NCBI RefSeq assembly: GCF_000731985.1
Contig: NZ_JNCS01000001.1
Span: forward strand, 496,001-560,000
DNA: 64,000 nt
Source of the DNA: Natrinema altunense
Lineage (GTDB): Archaea; Halobacteriota; Halobacteria; Halobacteriales; Natrialbaceae
Direction: 5' to 3'
In this document: positions 18,160 to 26,090 of the stretch, one piece after another
Layout: each line of letters opens with the position of its first letter
Numbering within the stretch: position 1 is the stretch's first letter
The notes under the pieces: model-generated
The model's input: the letters and a program-made list of their open reading frames with translations, nothing else
Told to the model about the DNA's origin: nothing
Databases searched by the model: none
Position numbers and translations under genes: made by a program

Positions 18160-20585
18160 CTTTCTCTGGTCTCCTCATAGTTTCCGCCGCAACTACGGCA
18201 CACTACCCGATCCCCCTGATTCCAAGCACCGCATCGACAATTCCACTCCTCTCCAGGCGGCTCAACCTCACTTCCTGAATCATCTTCTTCAGGCTCAGAA
18301 CCCTGAAACTCCATCTCCTCACGGAACTCCTCCTTCTCTACATCGGGCTGGTGACCGTTCGTCATATAGCCCTGCATCTTCAGCCACATCCACGTCTCCT
18401 TAGCCGCATCCTCCGCCAATTCCTCAGCAACATCACTCGGTACATCCTCATACCTGTCCTGGATGAACTTCTTCATCTGGTACACCTTCTCGTCCGTCGA
18501 CGTCGCACCAAACAGGAAACGCACGATAGCATCCTCATCACGACGCATCTCCTCACTGATCTCCTCAGCATCGAAATCATCCGCCTGAGCAGCAAACTCC
18601 TCTTCCAGCTCATCACGGAGATCCTTCGTCGGATCCATAATGTTCTTAGGATGCTCCCAGTCCTCAGCACGGCCCTCCTCGTGCATCTCTTCCAAGATCT
18701 CTTCCGATAGACTTGTCCAGGAATCAGGGATGCCGCCACGTTGCTCAACCTTTAACCGGAGTTTCTCACGCGCCATCTCCTGAAGCATCTCCTTCCGATT
18801 CTTTTCACGCTCCTCCTCTTCCTTCTCTTTCTCACGCTGCTTCCGCTTCGACTCCTCAATATACGGCTCCGCAGACTTCTCCCAGTCCTCCTTGAACAGG
18901 GCGTCCATATACTCCTGGAAATTCATCGTCCCCCAGCGATCCAACTCCTCAGTGAACAGGCTCCAGTCCTCGTTGGAGATCTCGTCGACAGGATCCTGAA
19001 CACACATCCGGGGCGTCGGCAACCGGTGACCGTACCGCGTCCTACCATTCTTCCTCCAGTCAACCACGTTGTCATCGTAGATGAATCCGTACCCGAACTC
19101 GGGATAACTGCCGTCCAATTGTCGGTAGTCCCTGGTCGAAAACGCCTCTAAGATATCATCCCGCGTCGACCCAGTGTACCACGAACGAACATCCTCCTTG
19201 TTCATCCGAGTCACAATCCGCTTCGACGCCTTCGACAACAAGTTCCCGTGCGTCTCAGACGGCTTCGTATCGAACCAGAAATTGAAGTTGTAGTGCCCAG
19301 AGTCGTTCATCGCCTCCCAGATGAAACGGTTGAACGCCCGGTCAGCAGCACTCAACGAATTCGACTTACTCGACTTCTTAATCACCTCCTGAGCCTCAAG
19401 AATCGACGCGATAAACTGGCAATCCAGCTTCTGGAGCTCGGTGCCAGACAGGTTCCGAACGATATCGAACATCGTCTCCATAAAATACACCATGACGAAC
19501 TTCCGCAGCGTCTCATCACTGATGAAACCGGTATACAGGGTCACGATATCCGGTTCATCGGACAGCATCGCCTCCTTCAAACGAGGACGAAGCTTGTACT
19601 CGAAATCACTGGAACACACCACTCCCTCAGTAAACCGGCCATCCCAATCACGCTGGAACTTCCCCTTGATATCCTTCTGATGCGCCACCCGAGTATCCTT
19701 GAACGACTCACCATCCCCGTACTCCTTGGAAACGAAGTGATCGCTCTCCTTCAAGTCATCAACATTCCGTAGATCCTGGTAGCTCGTATCCCCAACCTTC
19801 ACCGCTCGACCGTAGAAATCCTTGTACTGATTGAACCGGTCAGGATGGATAATCCGCAAACCCCACTTCAACTGCTCATATCTTTCAAAATCATCCACAG
19901 GCACAGCGAAAGGCTCGAAAAAATCCGGCACATCACAGGTCGGCATATTCCGGGAAATCGGAGTGAACACCTGGATCGAGAAGCTCGAGTTTAGACCATT
20001 CGAGTAGTTCCGCCTGAATAGGTCTGGAAGATCTGAGTTCGTATAACCCCAGTTGTAGATCTGCTGAAGCCGATCCCTGATCTCCACCTGCTTCTCCCTC
20101 GCCTCCTCCAAACGCTGACGTAAACTATCGTTCGACTCCGCCTCAATCAACTCATCCAGTTTCTCGATACGCCTCGGCGGCTTCTCCTCCTCAAACACCT
20201 CGATAACATCCTCGATATCAGACACCGTAGTATCTGGATCGCTGTACCGGTCCTGCTTCAGCAACTGCTTCACACCCTTCGGCTCCTCCTCGTGGTCAAG
20301 CTCTTTCTTCGCCTTCCGATTCAAGAAAAATCCGTTCGGAAACAGGAACTGGAAGACTTCCGCCAGGTGAGAAATCTTCGAAGCGTGGACCTCGAACAAC
20401 TTGATGTGCCCTCCTTCGAGCCCGTGTTCTTTCGCCCAACCAGTGACCTGACCCTTTCCCGATCGAGGGATACCAGGAACTACGAGGTTATTGTTCTGGG
20501 AGTTCTCTTTCTGCCCCTCGTTGTACGTCGTCAAAATATGATTCAGATCGTAGAGGAACTCGAACGGTTTATCCAACGCTATCAA
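18156..20585 (-). CDS. VirD4/TraG-type coupling ATPase with zinc ribbon
   Basis: 809 residues. The Walker A site LVVPGIPRSGKGQVT (residues 34-48) has the PxRSGKG form typical of conjugative coupling proteins (VirD4/TraG). A Walker B-like strand FIASILEAQEV lies near 400, and FDTKPSETHGNLLSKASKRI near 460 corresponds to the TQxPSE...sRI sensor region of HerA/VirD4 ATPases. A highly charged coiled coil (about 580-640) follows, then an acidic region, and a C-terminal zinc ribbon (CRCGAWNQGDRVVCRSCGG, about 777-795). No membrane helix is present, unlike classical VirD4; the helices may be supplied by the gene at 21106-21735. Probable role: hexameric motor moving DNA out of the cell. Last gene of the 22272-to-18156 operon. 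Confidence 0.7.
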   Translation of the reverse strand: MIALDKPFEFLYDLNHILTTYNEGQKENSQNNNLVVPGIPRSGKGQVTGWAKEHGLEGGHIKLFEVHASKISHLAEVFQFLFPNGFFLNRKAKKELDHEEEPKGVKQLLKQDRYSDPDTTVSDIEDVIEVFEEEKPPRRIEKLDELIEAESNDSLRQRLEEAREKQVEIRDRLQQIYNWGYTNSDLPDLFRRNYSNGLNSSFSIQVFTPISRNMPTCDVPDFFEPFAVPVDDFERYEQLKWGLRIIHPDRFNQYKDFYGRAVKVGDTSYQDLRNVDDLKESDHFVSKEYGDGESFKDTRVAHQKDIKGKFQRDWDGRFTEGVVCSSDFEYKLRPRLKEAMLSDEPDIVTLYTGFISDETLRKFVMVYFMETMFDIVRNLSGTELQKLDCQFIASILEAQEVIKKSSKSNSLSAADRAFNRFIWEAMNDSGHYNFNFWFDTKPSETHGNLLSKASKRIVTRMNKEDVRSWYTGSTRDDILEAFSTRDYRQLDGSYPEFGYGFIYDDNVVDWRKNGRTRYGHRLPTPRMCVQDPVDEISNEDWSLFTEELDRWGTMNFQEYMDALFKEDWEKSAEPYIEESKRKQREKEKEEEEREKNRKEMLQEMAREKLRLKVEQRGGIPDSWTSLSEEILEEMHEEGRAEDWEHPKNIMDPTKDLRDELEEEFAAQADDFDAEEISEEMRRDEDAIVRFLFGATSTDEKVYQMKKFIQDRYEDVPSDVAEELAEDAAKETWMWLKMQGYMTNGHQPDVEKEEFREEMEFQGSEPEEDDSGSEVEPPGEEWNCRCGAWNQGDRVVCRSCGGNYEETRES

Positions 20586-20588
20586 GCA

Positions 20589-21113
20589 TCACCTCTCGTC
20601 AGTCATACTCATCTCCTCTTCTCCGCCTGCACCGTCACGAACCGCCTCCGTACCGGCATAGGCAAACCCGATCAAATGCTGGATCCGTTCGCCTCGTTCC
20701 TCCATCAAACGGCGAAGACGCGCCGGCGTCCTATTGATCTTCTTCGCCTCCCTACTCAACTTCTTCAATTCATACGGCGTAATCTCTATCTCATCCGTTT
20801 TCAAGGTTTCACGGAACTCTTCCTCCAGCTCCTCCAGTTTCTCTCGACTGCTGTCGTCATTCACTCGGGCGTAGTTCACCGCCGCGTTGACCGTATTGTA
20901 AGCCAGCCAGTACAGATACCCGATTACATCAGCATCCTCCTCACGGGCATCCTGCAACGCATCCATCCCTCTACGCGCCTTCCTCAAGGCCAAAGGACGC
21001 TGCTTGAACACCTCATCCAGAACATTCTGTTTCTCTCGTTCGTCTTCCTGACTCCACTCCTCGTCGACGTGGAAAACCTGCTTCTCAATTTGATCCGCCA
21101 CCCAATCAGCCAC
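20589..21113 (-). CDS. Helical protein in the coupling-ATPase operon
   Basis: I place the start at GTG 21113, which overlaps the upstream stop by 8 nt; an ATG at 21194 would overlap the neighbour by 89 nt and adds a basic, unlikely stretch. The 174-residue product is helical and highly charged (EKLEELEEEFRETLKTDEIE; KKLSREAKKINRTPARLRRL) with one moderately hydrophobic helix (ADVIGYLYWLAYNTVNAAVN). It sits 3 nt upstream of the ATPase gene, so a direct partner or regulator is likely. Family not recognised. Confidence 0.6.
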   Translation of the reverse strand: MADWVADQIEKQVFHVDEEWSQEDEREKQNVLDEVFKQRPLALRKARRGMDALQDAREEDADVIGYLYWLAYNTVNAAVNYARVNDDSSREKLEELEEEFRETLKTDEIEITPYELKKLSREAKKINRTPARLRRLMEERGERIQHLIGFAYAGTEAVRDGAGGEEEMSMTDER

Positions 21114-21735
21114 CCATACTGGAATTTGCCTCAGAGATGTTTTTAAGAGTTGAATTGACCGGTTCCGGTGTCGACGACCAGCCCTGAACCACATCCAACA
21201 TCGGACTCAACGCCTCACCCGGAGAGCTCAGGACATACGTCATCCCTGCCAATCGTCGAGTTCCTTCTTCCAACACATACTGGTCGATGAACAAGGTCAA
21301 CGAGACCGCGAAAAACAAGAATATCAGTCCTGTAACCGTGATATACAGCTTCGACAAGTTCTGTCCCTCCACCAGCTTATTCACCTTCACCCAGACGATA
21401 GCACCCCATATCAGATTCGCAGCTGAAGACATCATACCACCTAAGATAATCAACGACGCTACCACACCCGCACCCTGCATCTGCTGAAACCCGTGGACAA
21501 TATTGGACAGGAGGCCGCCAAACTCTACACCGAAGGCCGCCGGAACAGCAAATACAAGCTCCAAACCCTGCGACCTGAGAAACGAGTAAGACCCGATAAT
21601 ACCAGGTAACACGAAGACAGCGAAGATCAACCAGGAGTACAAACCATACTTCTTCAAGCCCTTGAAGAACAGTACAGGCCCCTTCACGAAAGGCAGCTTC
21701 AACACTTTCGCCAACACAGAGAGAACGAAACCCAT
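21106..21735 (-). CDS. Membrane protein in the coupling-ATPase operon
   Basis: 209 residues with four hydrophobic segments (about 30-52, 58-75, 88-113, 130-150) and a polar C-terminal 55 residues with N-glycosylation sequons (EPVNSTLKNISEANSS), which puts that tail outside the cell. It directly precedes the helical gene and the ATPase gene. A membrane anchor or channel subunit for the ATPase, which lacks its own helices, is the simplest reading. No family recognised. Confidence 0.6.
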   Translation of the reverse strand: MGFVLSVLAKVLKLPFVKGPVLFFKGLKKYGLYSWLIFAVFVLPGIIGSYSFLRSQGLELVFAVPAAFGVEFGGLLSNIVHGFQQMQGAGVVASLIILGGMMSSAANLIWGAIVWVKVNKLVEGQNLSKLYITVTGLIFLFFAVSLTLFIDQYVLEEGTRRLAGMTYVLSSPGEALSPMLDVVQGWSSTPEPVNSTLKNISEANSSMGG

Positions 21736-21744
21736 TCCGTGGCA

Positions 21745-22272
21745 TCAACCCCCTGGAACCTCGATATCAGGTCTATCACTTCCGGCCTCTGACTCAGACC
21801 GGTTCGACTCATCTCCAAGCCCACCTGGAGAGATCTCTTCCGAGAACAATCCCTGTTCGACAGTCCGGTTCTGAGCACGGCGAACCTGACTCAACGCATT
21901 CTGAATCCCGCTCTGTGCTTCCGCCGGTAAACTGGCATTCACCGACTCCAAGACACCAGCAGCCTTCGACAACCCTTGCCTGTGCCTCCGATCCGCCGAA
22001 TCAACCGTCCTATTCAACTGGCTAGAAGCCTTCTCGAACGCTTCACTATTGTTCCGCTGCTGAGCAACCACCATCTCCGAAGCCCGCTCAAAAGCCACAT
22101 CACCAGGATCCATCAACGGAGTCACCATCAGTACCTGGTCAACAGCGATATCCAAACCGTAAATCGGAGAACCAGCAGTCATCAAACCAGGCTCCGGCTC
22201 AACACCCGCTGAAGCACCCGACACCGACGCCGAAAACAGGACCAGTGCCGCAGCTAAGAAAATAGATCTCAT
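21745..22272 (-). CDS. Secreted helical protein, first gene of the ATPase operon
   Basis: 175 residues from ATG 22272, which lies 25 nt after a TATA box. Signal peptide MRSIFLAAALVLFSASVSGA, then GVEPEPGLMTAGSPIYGLDI and long polar helices (FERASEMVVAQQRNNSEAFE; SKAAGVLESVNASLPAEAQS). This resembles archaeal exported proteins of the DUF5667 type (PGL.P.SPLYGL followed by helices), though I only recognise the pattern. It may form an external helical bundle of the transfer apparatus. Confidence 0.6.
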   Translation of the reverse strand: MRSIFLAAALVLFSASVSGASAGVEPEPGLMTAGSPIYGLDIAVDQVLMVTPLMDPGDVAFERASEMVVAQQRNNSEAFEKASSQLNRTVDSADRRHRQGLSKAAGVLESVNASLPAEAQSGIQNALSQVRRAQNRTVEQGLFSEEISPGGLGDESNRSESEAGSDRPDIEVPGG

Positions 22273-22303
22273 AGAGTGAATTGGCAAAACGATATTTATA
22301 AGA
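22273..22303 (-). promoter_or_regulatory. Promoter of the coupling-ATPase operon
   Basis: Minus strand: CTTATAAATATCGTTTTGCC, then AATTCACTCTATG with ATG 22272. It shares TAAATAYYGTTTTRCCAATT with the adhesin promoter at 12252-12281. Confidence 0.6.
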
Positions 22304-22308
22304 TTGAG

Positions 22309-22443
22309 TCACCAGTCAGCTGTTCTCTCCCTCACGTACTCTTTGACCTCTTCCAGCTGCTCCTCCGAAGCCACCTTCTCAATCCAACCGAGAGTGGAGT
22401 CCAAGTCGTTCTTCAGAATCCTCACAAACTCTTCATCGTTCAC
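22309..22443 (-). CDS. 44-residue acidic microprotein
   Basis: A small frame from GTG 22443 to TGA 22309: VNDEEFVRILKNDLDSTLGW, then a helix IEKVASEEQLEEVKEYVRER. It lies 15 nt downstream of the small membrane-protein gene at 22459-22605. Composition is natural for a haloarchaeal element protein and helical throughout. No function assigned. Confidence 0.5.
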   Translation of the reverse strand: MNDEEFVRILKNDLDSTLGWIEKVASEEQLEEVKEYVRERTADW

Positions 22444-22458
22444 TGTCTACCAAACACC

Positions 22459-22605
22459 TCAATCCAGTTCGTAGCTGCCTGGGAGCTCGTCGACATCGCC
22501 CTTACTCTGGTCAGTACAGATCCTGTACACCAGGTACGGCAGGAATGGAAAGGCGAGTCCTGCGAGGACGATAGCTGATACCGCGACCAGCTCCACAGAT
22601 AACAT
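22459..22605 (-). CDS. 48-residue single-helix membrane protein
   Basis: ATG 22605 to TGA 22459. One membrane helix (residues about 3-25, SVELVAVSAIVLAGLAFPFL) and a short cytoplasmic acidic tail (CTDQSKGDVDELPGSYELD). The TATA box with palindromic operator at 22615-22647 lies directly upstream, giving a nearly leaderless transcript. Together with the 44-residue gene it forms a two-gene unit under operator control. Confidence 0.55.
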   Translation of the reverse strand: MLSVELVAVSAIVLAGLAFPFLPYLVYRICTDQSKGDVDELPGSYELD

Positions 22606-22614
22606 TTCAAGTCA

Positions 22615-22647
22615 GTATTTTTAAGTGTTCGCTGTAGAGCGAACACT
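22615..22647 (-). promoter_or_regulatory. TATA box with palindromic operator
   Basis: AGTGTTCGCT and AGCGAACACT are perfect 10-base arms around GTAG (22624-22647). On the minus strand they sit immediately upstream of the TATA box CTTAAAAATAC (22615-22625), the same arrangement and nearly the same half-site (GTGTTCG) as at 14037-14061. Confidence 0.7.
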
Positions 22648-22824
22648 ACTTCGATACCACTGTCTTGTATCGACTGAAAAATTTAGAGAGGGTGGATTCA
22701 CCCCCCTGGGAGGGTCGAATGCGAACTGTGTCTGGTGTGTACTCTTATATCTGTGCACGGTAGATTACATATATAACACGTACATAGGGTCAGATTGGTG
22801 TCATTACCGACCCATCACAATAGG

Positions 22825-22840
22825 GGGGTGTTCGCACCCC
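22825..22840. other. Hairpin with TTCG loop
   Basis: GGGGTG-TTCG-CACCCC is a perfect 6-bp stem closed by a TTCG tetraloop. It lies in the roughly 240-base untranslated stretch (22648-22888) before the gene starting at 22889. That stretch also contains GGGTGGATTCACCC near 22690. Possibly a structured leader RNA or a terminator-like element. Confidence 0.5.
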
Positions 22841-22888
22841 AACAACCCCACGCCCAAATCCAGGAAAGATCGAGGTGAAAAGCCACGA

Positions 22889-23335
22889 GTGGATACAGAA
22901 GACGCAGTACAGAAGATCATCAACCAGTATAACTTCAGACCCAGCCGCAAATACAAGCTCGAAACTATAACAGAGAAAGAAACCAAGACAGGCGGAGTAC
23001 TCTGGAATTACCAAACCCACAAGCCCCCAAGAGAAATCAAACTCCCCAGGAACCCTCCCAGCGGATACACCAGCATCTACGACCTCAGAGACAAGGACGA
23101 CTTCTTCCAGTACTTCGAAAACCGGTTCCCCGACCTCCCTGACGGCAGATACTGCGCTCGCACATCCGCTGGAGGAAACAACGGTATATCAACTCTATTC
23201 ATCCTCGACTACCGCAACGGACAAGTCACCAACTGGATCAAGCAAAGCAACCCCAAAAACAAATACAAGGGGTACAGGGCCAGATACTACGCCCTACCCA
23301 AATACTTCCGACTCAGAGACGAACTCAACGTCTAA
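22889..23335 (+). CDS. Basic hypothetical protein
   Basis: The frame is open back to 22625, but the upstream part translates to Cys/Tyr-rich sequence over hairpins, so I place the start at GTG 22889 (VDTEDAVQKIINQYNFRPSR), giving 148 residues. The protein is basic and rich in Tyr, Lys and Arg (NPKNKYKGYRARYYALPKYF), unusual in this acidic set, and may bind nucleic acid. No motif recognised. Confidence 0.5.
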   Translation: MDTEDAVQKIINQYNFRPSRKYKLETITEKETKTGGVLWNYQTHKPPREIKLPRNPPSGYTSIYDLRDKDDFFQYFENRFPDLPDGRYCARTSAGGNNGISTLFILDYRNGQVTNWIKQSNPKNKYKGYRARYYALPKYFRLRDELNV

Positions 23336-23347
23336 CCGTGGAGAGTA

Positions 23348-24211
23348 TCACCAAATGTCGAGAATGAGTTCTCCAGTAATCTCCCGTCGCTCTTTTACTG
23401 AGCTAAGAGATTTGTACTCACCCACAAACTCTTTAATCCGATTCATCACCTCTCTATCTAAATTTGAGCCTCTGACTTTGATACCAACAGATGTGAGATA
23501 ATAATATACCTCACTCCCAACTCTATACCTCATAACAGGTGGATGCTTTAGATCAGAATGCTCCATCAATGGTCTCAAGATCTCGTCCAGCTGTTTCGAC
23601 CCTGAAACACTTTTTAATCCTACAGTTTGTTCTAAGTGAGTTTCTTCCACTAATCGCTTTTCAGATAACACATCGAGAGCGGCTCTAATTTCTTCAGCAT
23701 ATTTGTGAGAAGATACGTCCTCGTAACACAGTTCTATCAGGTCTTCTCTGCCTCGGAGCGATTCATCAATGCGAAACAGGTCCTCATTCCCTATCTGTAA
23801 GTCAGAATCTACAGAGCTCTCTACCTCTACAACATAAGCGATAGATTGGTCAAAATCGTATTTTCGCGCCCACTCTATCTGATTTTCACTCAAGCCATCG
23901 CCAGCCGTTTTCACCTCGATAAATCTCTTCTCTCCACTTCGATCTATTACTAAGATGTCCGGAACTCCAGTCTCGACCCAATCATATGAGATCCGGGAAA
24001 ATCCTTCCTGGAACAAAGCAAGTTCAACAGTCTCTGGAGCCAGCTTTGGACTCAAATTCAGGGTAAGAGCAGCTTCCTGAGAGAAGTACCTTCTAACAAT
24101 CTCCTCGTAACCGTCACACACATTATTTTCATCTTCTACGATAACACGAATTCCCTCTCCACTGTTACTTAAAGTATAGATGAGGTATTTCACTCTTGGA
24201 ATCCACCTCAA
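23348..24211 (-). CDS. VRR-NUC-type nuclease
   Basis: 287 residues. The core reads GVPDILVIDRSGEKRFIEVK near residues 82-101, followed by TAGDGLSENQIEWARKYDFD. That is the VRR-NUC/PD-(D/E)XK pattern: the acidic PD, the E-V-K pair and the downstream QxxW helix. The C-terminal half has a winged-helix look (ALDVLSEKRLVEETHLEQTV). VRR-NUC domains act as structure-specific or restriction nucleases in phages and mobile elements. Codons are AT-rich compared with neighbours, as for cargo. The stop overlaps the start region of its neighbour at 24208-24966. Confidence 0.7.
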   Translation of the reverse strand: MRWIPRVKYLIYTLSNSGEGIRVIVEDENNVCDGYEEIVRRYFSQEAALTLNLSPKLAPETVELALFQEGFSRISYDWVETGVPDILVIDRSGEKRFIEVKTAGDGLSENQIEWARKYDFDQSIAYVVEVESSVDSDLQIGNEDLFRIDESLRGREDLIELCYEDVSSHKYAEEIRAALDVLSEKRLVEETHLEQTVGLKSVSGSKQLDEILRPLMEHSDLKHPPVMRYRVGSEVYYYLTSVGIKVRGSNLDREVMNRIKEFVGEYKSLSSVKERREITGELILDIW

Positions 24212-24966
24212 CCCAGGAAAGACCGGATATTCCCAGCCACAACATTCATCGACGATTTGAACTCCCGAACATCAATCTGATAGTAAGCCCTCTGACCTCT
24301 CATCTCCTGACTGACCAAGAAACCGTGATTACTGGTGTGCAGCGGATTCAACGCGTCTTCCTCATCCTTCCAGCTACCCCTCAGATACTTCATCATCCCA
24401 CGGAACCGTTGATCATCGTTCTCATCACCGTACTCCAAACCGATCTCAGACATCAGCTCTTGCTTGCCTGTCTCACCATTCTCCAAGAGATACTTCAGAA
24501 CAGTTCGAGCATTCTGACGGTGCTCATACGTGTTTGAGTGATTCGCATAAGCCAGCCAAACAATCTTATCCAGCGTCCGAGTATTCGGAACCTCTAAGCC
24601 GTAAAATCGGTCAACGAACTCCAGCACCTCGTTCCTCAAGCCTCTCCAGGTCGCGTCAAACACCGGAACAGACAGAGAGACATAATGCTCGTTAGCCTCT
24701 ATCGAAGAGTGTAGAAATCCAACTTGCATCGGACTCCCGCTTCTAGTACCCTTCAACGGTCGAATCCGCTTATTGAACAAGTCAACATCCTCGTCACTAC
24801 TTTCATCAAGACCTAACTGACTCATCACCTCGCCACGTCTCGACTTCCCGCTACGAGAAAGCGTATCGAGAATGAGCTCTGCCTCTTCTCTAGATTTGCT
24901 GCTGCTCGCGTGATTCCCGTAAGTCAACCACAGTATACGGTCTATAGCCTTCAGATCTATCACCAA
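24208..24966 (-). CDS. Protein with two copies of one helical domain
   Basis: 252 residues formed by an internal duplication. Copy 1 (about 6-110) has IDRILWLTYGNHASSSKSRE, then GEVMSQLGLDESSDEDVDLF and RIRPLKG. Copy 2 (about 137-250) has LDKIVWLAYANHSNTYEHRQ, then QELMSEIGLEYGDENDDQRF and MMKYLRG. Shared: I.WL.Y.NH, R..A...L..L...G, E.MS..GL and L.G. The helices resemble a winged-helix fold, so a two-headed DNA-binding protein is possible. It ends 4 nt into the nuclease gene (23348-24211), suggesting a coupled pair. Confidence 0.65.
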   Translation of the reverse strand: MVIDLKAIDRILWLTYGNHASSSKSREEAELILDTLSRSGKSRRGEVMSQLGLDESSDEDVDLFNKRIRPLKGTRSGSPMQVGFLHSSIEANEHYVSLSVPVFDATWRGLRNEVLEFVDRFYGLEVPNTRTLDKIVWLAYANHSNTYEHRQNARTVLKYLLENGETGKQELMSEIGLEYGDENDDQRFRGMMKYLRGSWKDEEDALNPLHTSNHGFLVSQEMRGQRAYYQIDVREFKSSMNVVAGNIRSFLG

Positions 24967-25353
24967 GTAGTTCGTTCGCAGGTCGCGTTCGCAGACCCTG
25001 ATTCAGACTGGCCAACCCACGCTTAAGAAAATACCCTGCCCGACCACACCGCCCAGAGAAAACGTTCCCTGACACCTTACAGAACCAGCTGTATACCAGG
25101 AACCGTGTTTTCCCAGGTAGATCTCCCGCTTCGACACGGGGAAACTACAGCAAATCCTTCCGACCTCACCACCAACGACTCAGTCCACAACCACCTGCAG
25201 AAAGACTCCGTCTCACAGAAACTCAGATTTGCACTCCAGGGGGTGATTCCCCGGTCAAAAATTTAGAACCCGGGTCAACACCCCACCCGTGTCAATATCT
25301 GCAGCACCTGGTAGTGTCGGGCTTTACATCAGCTTGAGACTGATACCACAGTA
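24967..25353. other. Intergenic stretch with hairpin
   Basis: About 390 bases between divergent genes. It contains a TATA-like TTCTTAAGC near 25025 for the minus-strand gene, a hairpin CCCGG...CCGGG around 25244-25264 enclosing AAAAATTTAGAA, and a TATA-like GGGCTTTACATC near 25318-25329 for the plus-strand gene. I see no gene and no tRNA. Confidence 0.5.
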
Positions 25354-26072
25354 ATGAGTGATCCGACGATTCACTCTTCGGACTATCTGAAGAGACACTA
25401 CGTGCAGCGACAGAGGCCTTCCCATCGCAAGAAGAGCTAAACCAACTGGTAGAAGCTGTTCAGCAAGGCCAAGAGAGATTAGAACAATCCAGAGAGTACG
25501 CAGAGGAGTACATCAATCTCGGTCCACCCTGGGACTATGACCCTGACGACTACTCACCAGGAGAAGAAGCAATTCTCACAGCGATGAAGTGGACCTACGA
25601 AGGCAGGGAATATCTCGAATCAACCGACGACACTGATCTAAACACCATAGCAGAACGTATCGAAGAAGGCTCCCAATCCTTCGCAGAAGAATCCGATGAC
25701 CCTGAAATCGAATACCCATACAAAGGACTCCACCTCCTGCTCTCATCACTGGACGGCCTCATCACTTGGCTCTGCGAGAACGATTCAGAGATCGAGCCAA
25801 ACCACTACAACGACGGAGAGGAGCCCGTATACCTTGGACGGCAAAAGAAACGCGCACTGGAGGAATGGTACGATGAACACGCCATATTCGGAGTAGAAGA
25901 CGATGAAGGAGAAGCGTTCAAACAGAAGTGGGATGCCTTCTGGAACCACCGCCACCGGATAATGCACGGCTCCCCTGACGCCTACTACGACGAAAACATC
26001 GGCGTAGCCACCCTCTTCTTCGTCGGACTAACCGCCCACGTCGTGAAAGAACGCTACGACGAGCTAAACTAA
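25354..26072 (+). pseudogene. HEPN-like protein, reading frame shifted near its start
   Basis: From ATG 25584 the intact frame gives 162 residues, but sensible coding continues upstream in that frame to a TGA at 25359 (LSEETLRAATEAFPSQEELN and on) with no ATG, GTG or TTG start. An ATG at 25354, about 27 nt after a TATA-like box, is one frame off. A single-base insertion or deletion near 25360-25440 would join them to about 238 residues. The C-terminal part has WNHRHRIMHGSPDAYYDE, an Rx4H signature like HEPN domains, which are often RNases in defence or toxin systems. Either the gene is broken or the sequence has an error. Confidence 0.55.
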
Positions 26073-26090
26073 GCGATCAAGGAAACCAGT

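Noticed and set aside
22625-22888. N-terminal extension of the protein starting at 22889
   Set aside because: The stretch translates to Cys/Tyr-rich sequence across hairpins, unlike the basic C-terminal part; a leader RNA is more likely.
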